Source: Comamonadaceae bacterium
GTDB taxonomy: Bacteria; Pseudomonadota; Gammaproteobacteria; Burkholderiales; Burkholderiaceae_C
DNA length: 11,543 bases
Reading direction: 5' to 3'
Assembly (NCBI GenBank): GCA_947454695.1
Contig: CANGMW010000053.1
Span: 1 to 11,543, forward strand
The notes below the pieces were generated by a model. The model had not been told where the DNA came from. It did not search any database and worked only from the letters and a program-made list of their open reading frames with translations. This document shows, one piece after another, positions 1-6,541 of this stretch. Position 1 is the stretch's first letter; every line of letters starts with the position of its first letter. The position numbers and the translations under genes are program-made.

Positions 1-352
1 GCACCGGCATGGCCGACATGTTCTGAGCCGTGCCGATGTGGCCGGCCATGATGAAAATCTTGTCCTGGTTGACCAGCTTTTGCGCGGCCAACACGGATTT
101 TTTTGGGTCATAGCCATCGTCCTCAATGGCCAGCTTGAGTTTGCGGCCATGGATGCTGCCCTGTTCGTTCAGCTCTTCGATGCGCAACTGCATACCGTTG
201 CGCAGTTGTTTGCCGTATCCAGCCAGCGGGCCCGACAAATCCTGAATCGTGCCGATCAGGATTTCGTTTTTGCTCACGCCTTGCTGTTCAGCGGCATAGA
301 CCGAGCTGACCAGGGTCAGCGCGACCAGCGCCAGAGTTGCTTTGAATTTCAT
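1..352 (-). CDS. Liv-type ABC transporter periplasmic binding protein, N-terminal part (cut by left edge)
   Basis: This is the first 117 codons of a periplasmic substrate-binding protein of the branched-chain amino acid type (Peripla_BP_6, LivK-like); the rest lies outside the window. Residues 1-20 form a signal peptide: basic start MKFK, a hydrophobic stretch, and a likely cleavage site after VYA. The mature part opens with the family's typical first strand and loop (EILIGTIQDLSGPLAGYGK, residues 30-48), followed by GMQLRIEELN and HGRKLKLAIEDDGYDP near residues 52-86, and then a segment like the start of the next Rossmann strand (IFIMAGHIGTAQN, 99-111). The ATG at 352 is preceded by GGAG six bases upstream. 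It is the last visible gene of the liv operon and would deliver substrate to LivHM. The ligand cannot be told from this fragment; an organic or aromatic acid is as possible as an amino acid given the neighbouring acyl-CoA synthetase. Confidence 0.9.
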   Translation of the reverse strand, partial: MKFKATLALVALTLVSSVYAAEQQGVSKNEILIGTIQDLSGPLAGYGKQLRNGMQLRIEELNEQGSIHGRKLKLAIEDDGYDPKKSVLAAQKLVNQDKIFIMAGHIGTAQNMSAMPV

Positions 353-396
353 GCTTGTCTCCATCCAGGTTGAATTGCTTGCCAAGGAAAATGCCT

Positions 397-424
397 ATTT
401 TTAATGCTTTGGCGCGGCCGTCAA
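397..424 (-). promoter_or_regulatory. candidate promoter for the binding-protein gene
   Basis: Reading the minus strand, TTGACG (424-419, five of six to the -35 consensus) is followed after 16 bases by AAAAAT (402-397, four of six to -10). Transcription would start near 390 and give a leader of about 38 bases before the ATG at 352. It lies in the 102-bp gap between the acyl-CoA synthetase and the binding-protein gene, the largest gap inside this operon. This would fit extra expression of the binding protein. It is a sequence match only. Confidence 0.35.
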
Positions 425-454
425 GTTATGACAAACCATGAGTTCTCATAGGAC

Positions 455-2311
455 TCACCGGTACATGGCCTCGATTTGCTCCGCGTATTTCTTCTCCACG
501 AGCTTGCGCTTGAGCTTCATGGTGGGGGTGAGTTCCTCGTCTTCGGCCGACAGGCGCGTGTCGAGCAGGAAGAATTTTTTGATCTGCTCCACACGGGCAA
601 ACTTCTTGTTCACGCCGTCGATCACGCCTTGAATCAGGTCCTGCACTTCCTTGCTGCGCGTGAGCGAGGCGTAGTTGCTGAAGGGCACATCGGCGTCCTG
701 CGCAAATTTTTCCACATTGTCCTGATCGATCATGACGATCACCACCAGGTAGGGGCGCTTGTCACCAATCACCACCGCATCGGTGATGTAGGGCGAAAAT
801 TTCAGGTCATTTTCCAGCTCACTGGGGGTGATGTTCTTGCCCCCGGCGGTGATGATGATGTCCTTCATCCGGTCGGTGATGCGAAAGAACCCTTCCTCAT
901 CGACCAGTCCGACGTCGCCCGTGTGCAGCCAGCCGTCTTGGTCGATGGTCTCGGCCGTTTTCTCGGGCAGATTCAAGTAACCGGCAAACACGTTCTTGCC
1001 ACGCACCATGATTTCACCGGTGGCCGGATCGAGTTTGACCTCATTGAATTCGGCCGCCGGTCCGATCGAGCCGGGCTTGATGCGGTCGATGGGCACACCG
1101 GTGGCCGCGCCACAGGTTTCGGTCATGCCCCAGACTTCCAGCATGGGCACGCCCAGCGCCAAATACCAACGCACGAGGTCGGGCGAAATCGGTGCGGCAC
1201 CGGTCACCAGCATGCGCGAGCGGTGGATACCAATCATCTTGCGCACATTGTTCAGCGCCAACCAGCGCGCCAGCATGAACTTGATTTTGAACCAGGCGCT
1301 GACGGATTGTCCCGCCAGCACGCGGTCGGCAATCTGGGTGCCTACCCCAATGGACCAGCCATAAACCAAGCGTTGCAGTGCATCGGCTTCTTTGAGACCA
1401 ATCATCACGCCCGAATAAAACTTCTCCCACACCCGAGGCACCGCGGTGAACACGGTGGGCGCGATTTCGCGCACGTTCTCAGGAATCGTGTCCGGGTTCT
1501 CCACAAAATTGAGCACCGCGCCGGTGTACATCGCGAAATACTCGCCTCCCGTGCGCTCGGCAATATGGCACAAGGGCAAGAAGCACATGCGCTCATCGCT
1601 TTCGTCTTGCGGTACCAACATGTTGTAGCCGCGCACGGCGTAGACCAGGCCCGAATGCAAGTGCATGGCGCCCTTGGGTTTGCCGGTGGTGCCGGAGGTG
1701 TAGACCAAAATGGCCAGGTCCTCAGGGCGGCAAGCCGCGACGCGCTGCATCAGCTCGTCGGGGTGTTGTGCGTTGTAGCTGCGCCCCAAAGCACGCAAAT
1801 CGTCCAGACTGATGATGTCGGGATCGTTCAGGTCGTGCAGACCCTCCATGTCAAACACCACAATTTTTTGCAGCAAGGGCAGCTGCGCGCGCACTTCCAG
1901 CGCCTTGTCGAGCTGCTCGTCATCTTCCACAAACAAAACGGTGGTGCGGGAGTCTTCGCACAAATAGAGCACTTGGGACGCCGCATCGGTGGGGTAGATG
2001 CCGTTGGAGACGCCGCCTACAGACAGCACACCCAGATCGGCCCAGACCCAATCCACCAGGGTGTTGGCCAAAATCGAGGCGCAGTCACCGGGCTTGAAAC
2101 CCAGCTGCATCAAGCCGCCGGCGACCTCGCGGACCGCCTCAGCGGTCTGATTCCAGGTCCAGCTGCGCCAGATGCCCAGATGCTTTTGCCGCATCCACAC
2201 ACGCGGGCCGCGTTGGTCCACCGCGTTCCAGAACATGGCGGACAGGGTTTCGCCTGCCATACCCTTGTCTTTGCGGTTCTTCGAATCCTGAATGTCCCAT
2301 AAGCCTTTCAT
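455..2311 (-). CDS. AMP-forming acyl-CoA synthetase (long-chain type) inside the liv operon
   Basis: This 618-residue ANL-superfamily enzyme would activate a carboxylic acid with ATP to an acyl-adenylate and then to an acyl-CoA in the cytoplasm. Visible motifs in order are the P-loop YTSGTTGKPKG (204-214), the aromatic/ATP motif VWGMTETCG (393-401), WLHTGD with the ribose-binding aspartate (461-466), the hinge region RMKDIIITAGGKNITPSE (481-498), and a C-terminal TPTMKLKRK (595-603) holding the probable A10 lysine. The set looks intact. Length and the HTGD/MKDIIIT pattern fit the FAA1-like (COG1022) long-chain/bubblegum branch better than FadD. The start at 2311 has GGAG nine bases upstream. 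It follows livF by 33 bp and precedes the binding-protein gene, so it is probably co-transcribed. The acid substrate is unknown; coupling with the transporter is inferred from position. Confidence 0.93.
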   Translation of the reverse strand: MKGLWDIQDSKNRKDKGMAGETLSAMFWNAVDQRGPRVWMRQKHLGIWRSWTWNQTAEAVREVAGGLMQLGFKPGDCASILANTLVDWVWADLGVLSVGGVSNGIYPTDAASQVLYLCEDSRTTVLFVEDDEQLDKALEVRAQLPLLQKIVVFDMEGLHDLNDPDIISLDDLRALGRSYNAQHPDELMQRVAACRPEDLAILVYTSGTTGKPKGAMHLHSGLVYAVRGYNMLVPQDESDERMCFLPLCHIAERTGGEYFAMYTGAVLNFVENPDTIPENVREIAPTVFTAVPRVWEKFYSGVMIGLKEADALQRLVYGWSIGVGTQIADRVLAGQSVSAWFKIKFMLARWLALNNVRKMIGIHRSRMLVTGAAPISPDLVRWYLALGVPMLEVWGMTETCGAATGVPIDRIKPGSIGPAAEFNEVKLDPATGEIMVRGKNVFAGYLNLPEKTAETIDQDGWLHTGDVGLVDEEGFFRITDRMKDIIITAGGKNITPSELENDLKFSPYITDAVVIGDKRPYLVVIVMIDQDNVEKFAQDADVPFSNYASLTRSKEVQDLIQGVIDGVNKKFARVEQIKKFFLLDTRLSAEDEELTPTMKLKRKLVEKKYAEQIEAMYR

Positions 2312-2344
2312 GGCGATACGTCTCCAAAAACGGTGTGCACAGGC

Positions 2345-3142
2345 TTATCTCCAGGTCTTTTTCTTTTTCCAGCGGCGCTCGCCGCGCACGCCATCTTCTT
2401 TCATGCCGAGGTAGAACTCTTTGATGTCGTCCTTCTCGCGCAGATGGGCGCAGGTGTCTTCCATCACGATGCGGCCGTTCTCCAGCACATAGCCGTAGTC
2501 GGCCGCATTGAGCGCCATATTGGCGTTTTGTTCCACCAGCAGCAAGGTGGTGCCGCGCTCGCGGTTGATGCGCACCACGATTTCAAAAATCTCTTTGGTC
2601 AGTTTGGGCGACAGGCCCAGGCTGGGCTCGTCCAGCAAGATGAGGTCGGGGTCGGCCATGAGTGCGCGCGAGATGGCCAGCATTTGCTGCTGCCCCCCGG
2701 AGAGCAGTCCGGCGTCTTGCGCGGCCCGCTCGCGCAGGATGGGAAAGTAGTTGAAAACGGTTTCCATGTCGCGCGCCACACCGTCCCGGTCGTGCCGGGT
2801 GTAGGCGCCCATGAGCAGGTTGTCGCGCACACTCAGCAGGGGAAAAACTTCGCGGCCTTCGGGCACATGGCTCAAGCCTTGCTGCACGATGTAAGCCGGG
2901 TCGCGCGCGGTGATGGCCTGGCCCTTGAACTCGATCGAGCCCCTGTTGGGATCCAAAATGCCCGAGATGGTTTTCAAGATGGTGGACTTGCCGGCGCCGT
3001 TGGAGCCCAGCACGGTGGCGATTTCGCCGCGGCGCACTTGCAGACTCACGCCCCGGATGGCCTTGATCGGACCATAGGCGCTCTCCACATTGAGCAGCTT
3101 GAGGACGGGATCGTCGCTGATGGCGGGGGGCACGGCACTCAT
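2345..3142 (-). CDS. livF: Liv-type ABC transporter ATP-binding protein LivF
   Basis: This is the second ATPase of the importer (265 residues), which pairs with LivG to drive LivHM at the inner face of the membrane. It has Walker A GSNGAGKST (46-54), the LivF-typical VPEGREVF (93-100) where other ATPases carry the Q-loop, signature LSGGQQQ (147-153), Walker B LILLDEP (167-173) and LLVEQN (201-206), with Gln where most ABC ATPases have the H-loop histidine, as is usual in LivF. The C-terminus is a strongly basic tail (RRWKKKKTWR) after YLGMKEDG. Its ATG overlaps the livG stop in an ATGA (3139-3142), and AGGAG lies seven bases upstream inside livG, so translation is probably coupled. LivF is distinguished from LivG by these loop sequences. 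Confidence 0.96.
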   Translation of the reverse strand: MSAVPPAISDDPVLKLLNVESAYGPIKAIRGVSLQVRRGEIATVLGSNGAGKSTILKTISGILDPNRGSIEFKGQAITARDPAYIVQQGLSHVPEGREVFPLLSVRDNLLMGAYTRHDRDGVARDMETVFNYFPILRERAAQDAGLLSGGQQQMLAISRALMADPDLILLDEPSLGLSPKLTKEIFEIVVRINRERGTTLLLVEQNANMALNAADYGYVLENGRIVMEDTCAHLREKDDIKEFYLGMKEDGVRGERRWKKKKTWR

Positions 3143-3966
3143 GCGCTGGCTCCTGGCTTGCTTGTCTGCGCATCGGTGCGGCGCAGCGAGGTCACATCAT
3201 CAATTGAGCCCAGGTAGGCCTCGATCACCCGCGGGTCGGTCTGCACCTCGCGCGGCGAGCCCAGCGCCAGCACTTCGCCCTGGTTCATGGCCAGCACCCG
3301 GTCAGACACTTTGGACACCAGCGCCATGTCATGCTCGACCATCAGCACGGTGATGCCCAGCTGGGTGCGGATGTCTTGAATCCAAAACGCCATGTCCTCG
3401 GTTTCTTCCACATTCAAGCCAGACGAGGGCTCGTCCAGCAGCAGCAGTTTGGGTTCATTGCACAGGGCACGCGCCAGCTCCACCACTTTGCGAACTCCGT
3501 AGGGCAGGCCGGCCACCAGCGTATCGCGGTAGTGTTGCAAGTCCAGGAAGTCAATGACTTCTTCGACTTTTTCGCGCGCATGCAACTCGGCTTTTTGCAC
3601 GTGCGACGTGAAGAGCAGGTCTTGCCAGAAGCCGGATTGCCGGTGCGTGTGGCGACCGATCAAGAGGTTGCTCAGCACCGTGGCGTGCTCGAACAATTCG
3701 ATGTTCTGGAAGGTGCGCGCAATGCCCAGCGAGGCCACATCATGCGGCGCCATCTGGGCCATGTTCTGCCCTTGAAAAAACAGCTCACCGCTGGTGGGGG
3801 TGTAAATGTGGCTGATCAGGTTGAAGACTGTCGTCTTGCCCGCACCATTGGGGCCGATGAGGGTGAAGACTTCGCCTTGTTGGACATCAAAGCTCACCTG
3901 ATTGACGGCCAGCACGCCGCCAAAACGCACGCTCAGGTTGCGGGCTGAGAGTAAGGCCTCAGACAT
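3139..3966 (-). CDS. livG: Liv-type ABC transporter ATP-binding protein LivG
   Basis: This is the first ATPase of the importer (275 residues from the ATG at 3966). Motifs are Walker A GPNGAGKTT (38-46), Q-loop RTFQN (84-88), the LivG form of the signature LPYGVRK (154-160) in place of LSGGQ, Walker B LLLLDEP (174-180) and H-loop VEHDM (210-214, His212). A GTG at 3975 in the same frame would add three residues, but the GGAG ribosome binding site then almost touches that GTG, whereas it lies eight bases before the ATG, so the ATG is chosen. The gene ends in a 4-bp overlap with livF and begins 48 bp after livM. Its ribosome binding site sits in a small perfect hairpin. Family and role are secure; substrate specificity lies in the binding protein. 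Confidence 0.95.
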   Translation of the reverse strand: MSEALLSARNLSVRFGGVLAVNQVSFDVQQGEVFTLIGPNGAGKTTVFNLISHIYTPTSGELFFQGQNMAQMAPHDVASLGIARTFQNIELFEHATVLSNLLIGRHTHRQSGFWQDLLFTSHVQKAELHAREKVEEVIDFLDLQHYRDTLVAGLPYGVRKVVELARALCNEPKLLLLDEPSSGLNVEETEDMAFWIQDIRTQLGITVLMVEHDMALVSKVSDRVLAMNQGEVLALGSPREVQTDPRVIEAYLGSIDDVTSLRRTDAQTSKPGASA

Positions 3967-3970
3967 GAAC

Positions 3971-3983
3971 TTCACTCCGTGAA
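3971..3983 (-). promoter_or_regulatory. livG ribosome binding site in a small hairpin
   Basis: The sequence is a perfect 5-bp inverted repeat with a three-base centre (TTCAC GGA GTGAA on the mRNA). The GGAG ribosome binding site (3978-3975) forms the loop plus the first paired base. The site is eight bases before the ATG at 3966, which decides the livG start. A stem this short is weak, so an effect on translation is uncertain. Confidence 0.5.
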
Positions 3984-4014
3984 CGCTTGGAAAAAACAGT
4001 CATCATGGTCAGTG

Positions 4015-5091
4015 TCATTTGAGTCGGTCCGATTTCTGGAACGACTTTTGCCGTTTGAACATGCCCTTGCGGTAGAAGGGGAATAACTGCAAGTAGGTGC
4101 GGATCTTCAACCAGCGGCCATACAAGCCCATGGGTTCAAACAGCACAAACAAAATCACCACCAAGCCGTACACCAGGCCTTGCAAGCCCGGGGCTTGCCC
4201 GATGGTGGCCGGCAGGTAGTCTTTGCCGATGGCAATGATCTGCGGCATGGAGATCAAAAACAAGGCGCCCAAAAATGCACCGTGCACCGAGCCCACGCCG
4301 CCGATGACGATCATCAGCAGCAAGTCAATCGATTGCAGCACGCTGAACTGGTCAGGCGAGATGAATTGCAGCTTGTGGGCGTACAGCGCACCGGCAATAC
4401 CCGCCAGTGCAGCCGACAGCGCAAACGACAAGGTCTTGTAGCGTGCCAGATGGATGCCCATGCTTTGCGCCGAGATTTCAGAGTCCCGAATGGCCACAAA
4501 AGCCCGGCCCGTGGGCGAGCGCAGCAAATTCAAAATGGCCAGCGTGCACAACACGACAATAAAGAGGCACAAGAAGTAAAAACCTTCATTGCTGCTCACC
4601 GAGTAGCCGAACAGCACCGGCGCCTTCAGGTGAAAGCCGGCGTTGCCCCCGGTGACCGATTCCCAGCGTGCAAAGCCTTCTTCCACGATGAAGCCAAACG
4701 AGAGCGTGGCCATCCCGAGGTAAATGCCTTTGACGCGCAGCGCGGGCAAGCCCACCACCCAGCCCGCCGCCGCCGATACGCCGGCAGCACAGGCCAATGC
4801 CACCGGAAAAGGCACGCCCGCGCTGGTGAGGTAGCCCTGGGTGTAGGCCCCTACGCCCAGGAAGGCCGCATGACCGAGTGAGAACAAGCCGGTGAAGCCG
4901 GCCAGCAACATCAGCCCCAAGCCGGCGATGCCGTAGATGATCACGAAGGTGAGTTGTGCCAGCCAGTATTCGGTGACCAGCCAGGGGGCGGCCAGTGCGA
5001 GCAATATCAGGGCGCTGTACCAGAACACATGGCCGCCGTGCTTGGCCAGCATCAGGTCCTGTTCATAGCGGGTTTTGAAAATAAAACGCAT
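4015..5091 (-). CDS. livM: Liv-type ABC transporter permease LivM
   Basis: This is one of the two membrane subunits of the HAAT importer (358 residues, BPD_transp_2 family). Hydrophobic segments are seen at about 22-40, 44-66, 71-90, 95-115, 122-136, 170-190, 220-236, 252-290 and 302-320. The family motif SLGHAAFLGVGAY is at 71-83, and the EAA-like cytoplasmic loop contacting the ATPases is around GRAFVAIRDSEISAQSMG (195-211). A basic cytoplasmic tail follows residue 325. The gene starts 15 bp after the livH stop, in the same reading frame as livH, and has no recognisable ribosome binding site: the bases before the ATG are pyrimidine-rich (CACCTCACC). Translation may depend on ribosomes finishing livH. 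The start fits the family N-terminus; Met14 is a less likely alternative. Confidence 0.95.
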   Translation of the reverse strand: MRFIFKTRYEQDLMLAKHGGHVFWYSALILLALAAPWLVTEYWLAQLTFVIIYGIAGLGLMLLAGFTGLFSLGHAAFLGVGAYTQGYLTSAGVPFPVALACAAGVSAAAGWVVGLPALRVKGIYLGMATLSFGFIVEEGFARWESVTGGNAGFHLKAPVLFGYSVSSNEGFYFLCLFIVVLCTLAILNLLRSPTGRAFVAIRDSEISAQSMGIHLARYKTLSFALSAALAGIAGALYAHKLQFISPDQFSVLQSIDLLLMIVIGGVGSVHGAFLGALFLISMPQIIAIGKDYLPATIGQAPGLQGLVYGLVVILFVLFEPMGLYGRWLKIRTYLQLFPFYRKGMFKRQKSFQKSDRLK

Positions 5092-5106
5092 GGTGAGGTG
5101 TGCAGG

Positions 5107-5982
5107 TCAGACTTTTTTACGCAGCTTTTCGCCAAACAACCCGTTGGGTTTGACCATCAGCATGATGAGCACGGCGATGTAGGGCGCGGTGTCCTTGAAA
5201 CCATCGGGCAGGTAAAAACCGGCAAAGGCCTCGACCGTGCCAATCACCAGCCCGCCCACGATGGCGCCGGGCAGGCTGCCAAAGCCGCCCACCACGGCAG
5301 CAGGGAACGCTTTCATGCCGATGAAACCCATATTGGCGTGCACAAAGGTGATGGGGGCCAGCAGCAGGCCGGCAATGGCGGCCACCGCGCTGGCCAGTCC
5401 CCAGACCAGACCATTGAGACGCTTTACCGGGATGCCCATGTAGTAAGCGGCCAATTGGTTTTGCGAGGCCGCTTGCATGGCAATACCGATCTTGCTGAAA
5501 CGGAACAGGGCAAACAGCACAAGGCACAGCACGCCGGTGGCCGCAATCACCACCAGTTGTTCGACGTTGAGCACGAGGCCGCCCACATTCCAAATTTCAT
5601 CTTTGTAGGGAACGGGAAACGTGAGCGTCTCGGTGCCGATGTTGGGGATCATGGTGATCAGGCCGCGCGCGACGTAGCCGATGCCAATGGTGAGCATGAC
5701 AATGGAAAACGCCGGCTGACCCAGAATGGGGCGAATCACCAGGCGCTCCAGCACGACACCAAAGATCGCCATGCCCGCCACTGCGCTGAGCACGGACAGC
5801 CAGTAGGGAAAGCCCAGCATGGTCATGGCGGCGAGCCCCCCGAAGGCGCCCACCATCATGAGGTCGCCCTGAGCGAAGCTCACGGTTTCTGTTCCCTTGT
5901 AGATCAGCACAAAGCCCAGGGCAATCAATCCGTAGATGCAACCCTGCGCCACGCCGCTGATCAGCAGCTGTAAAACCTGCAC
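5107..5982 (-). CDS. livH: Liv-type ABC transporter permease LivH
   Basis: This is the first gene of the liv operon, the second membrane subunit (291 residues, BPD_transp_2 family), almost wholly hydrophobic. It begins MQVLQLLISGVAQGCIYGLIALGFVLIYKGTETVSFAQGD, the classic LivH N-terminus (residues 1-40). The EAA-like loop lies near FSKIGIAMQAASQNQLAAYYMGI (162-184), and the C-terminal part carries VVGGFGSLPGAIVGGLVIG (230-248). The start codon is GTG at 5982, supported by a very good ribosome binding site, TAAGGAG, five bases upstream. That site is partly paired in a predicted hairpin that also takes in the first base of the start codon. The next gene livM follows after 15 bp. Together with LivM it forms the membrane pore of the importer. 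Confidence 0.95.
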   Translation of the reverse strand: MQVLQLLISGVAQGCIYGLIALGFVLIYKGTETVSFAQGDLMMVGAFGGLAAMTMLGFPYWLSVLSAVAGMAIFGVVLERLVIRPILGQPAFSIVMLTIGIGYVARGLITMIPNIGTETLTFPVPYKDEIWNVGGLVLNVEQLVVIAATGVLCLVLFALFRFSKIGIAMQAASQNQLAAYYMGIPVKRLNGLVWGLASAVAAIAGLLLAPITFVHANMGFIGMKAFPAAVVGGFGSLPGAIVGGLVIGTVEAFAGFYLPDGFKDTAPYIAVLIMLMVKPNGLFGEKLRKKV

Positions 5983-6005
5983 GCTATCTCCTTAATTAGA
6001 TAGCG
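5982..6005 (-). promoter_or_regulatory. hairpin around the livH ribosome binding site and start
   Basis: On the mRNA strand CGCTATCT (6005-5998) and AGATAGCG (5989-5982) are perfect 8-bp complementary arms with an 8-base loop, AATTAAGG. The ribosome binding site TAAGGAG (5994-5988) is split between loop and 3' arm, and the last paired G is the first base of the GTG start. A second GCTAT copy at 6016-6012 could compete for the same 3' arm. This could limit translation initiation; it could also be a DNA operator. Confidence 0.5.
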
Positions 6006-6008
6006 CTG

Positions 6009-6014
6009 TTTATA
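6009..6014 (-). promoter_or_regulatory. weak -10-like element upstream of livH
   Basis: The 95-bp gap between the thioesterase stop and livH holds TATAAA on the minus strand (five of six to the -10 consensus). No convincing -35 lies at the right distance, so the liv operon could start here or be read through from the thioesterase gene. Confidence 0.22.
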
Positions 6015-6077
6015 GCCTTCAATGCTTGATTCTGTGCTTGGGGTTTTCCACGCCTAGGGTTGACCCCAGTGAAAAGT

Positions 6078-6497
6078 TCACAGGGTCCTGCGGGGTACTT
6101 CGCGCGGTTTGCCCTGGTCGTCGATGGCCACATAGGTGAGTGACGCTTCGGTGACTTTCACATACTCGCCTTGCGCCCGAAAGCGCTCGGCGAACACTTC
6201 GACTTTCACCGTCATGGAGGTGCGTCCGAGGTGGGTGAGTTTGGAATAGAAGGACAGGATGTCGCCGATGCGAACCGGTTGCTTGAAGATGAATTCCTTC
6301 ACGGCCACCGTGGCCATGCGGCCATTGGCATAGCGCGCGGGGATCACCGAGCCGGCCAGGTCCACCTGGGCCATGACCCAGCCACCGAAGATGTCACCGT
6401 TGGCATTGCTGTCAGCCGGCATGGGGATGACTTTGAGCACCAGCTCTTCATCGGACGGGGGACGAATGGGCCGGCTGGTCGTGGGTGTGGAGGACAT
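6078..6497 (-). CDS. acyl-CoA thioesterase, YciA-like hotdog family
   Basis: This protein (139 residues from the ATG at 6497) is a single-hotdog acyl-CoA hydrolase, splitting acyl-CoA to free acid and CoA in the cytoplasm, probably as an oligomer. The diagnostic segment NANGDIFGGWVMAQVDLAG is at about residues 31-49, with the conserved Asp of GDIFGG and the helix carrying AQVDLAG. It is followed by MATVAVKEFIFKQPVRIGDI, typical of YciA and cytosolic acyl-CoA thioesterases. Length is normal for YciA. An in-frame TTG at 6506 would add three residues; neither start has a good ribosome binding site, and ATG is preferred. The gene is divergent from the Atm1 exporter with 41 bp between starts, and 95 bp upstream of livH in the same direction. 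A link to the CoA ligase of the liv operon is possible but unproven. Confidence 0.9.
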   Translation of the reverse strand: MSSTPTTSRPIRPPSDEELVLKVIPMPADSNANGDIFGGWVMAQVDLAGSVIPARYANGRMATVAVKEFIFKQPVRIGDILSFYSKLTHLGRTSMTVKVEVFAERFRAQGEYVKVTEASLTYVAIDDQGKPREVPRRTL

Positions 6498-6541
6498 GGG
6501 GGACAATCCGGTTTGTTTTACTGCACAGATTGTCCCCCATG
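6495..6541. repeat. perfect 14-bp inverted repeat holding both divergent start codons
   Basis: CATGGGGGACAATC (6495-6508) and its exact reverse complement GATTGTCCCCCATG (6528-6541) flank a 19-bp spacer. The outer ends are the start codons of the thioesterase (minus) and the Atm1 exporter (plus), so both genes have the same 11 bases before ATG and neither has a GGAG site. Each arm also holds GACAAT, -10-like for the opposite gene (6502-6507 plus, 6533-6528 minus), giving leaders of about 24 bases. No good -35 is seen for either. Confidence 0.85.

Noticed and set aside
438..449. ATGAGTTCTCAT dyad just after the acyl-CoA synthetase stop
   Set aside because: Five-base arms with a two-base centre cannot form a stable hairpin and no T-run follows on the minus strand.
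476..2302. Open frame of about 608 codons on the plus strand, antisense to the acyl-CoA synthetase
   Set aside because: It is a mirror of the G/C-rich third positions of the real gene. Its translation is rich in His, Gln and Arg, without any recognisable domain, while the minus strand carries all ANL motifs.
6039..6068. TGGGGT...ACCCCA inverted repeat in the thioesterase-livH gap as a terminator
   Set aside because: Six-base arms with an 18-base loop and no T-run in the direction of transcription; too weak to call.
6485..6538. Upstream GTG extension of the exporter by 18 residues
   Set aside because: It would overlap the thioesterase start and adds residues unlike the N-terminus of Atm1-type proteins; the ATG at 6539 is the better start.
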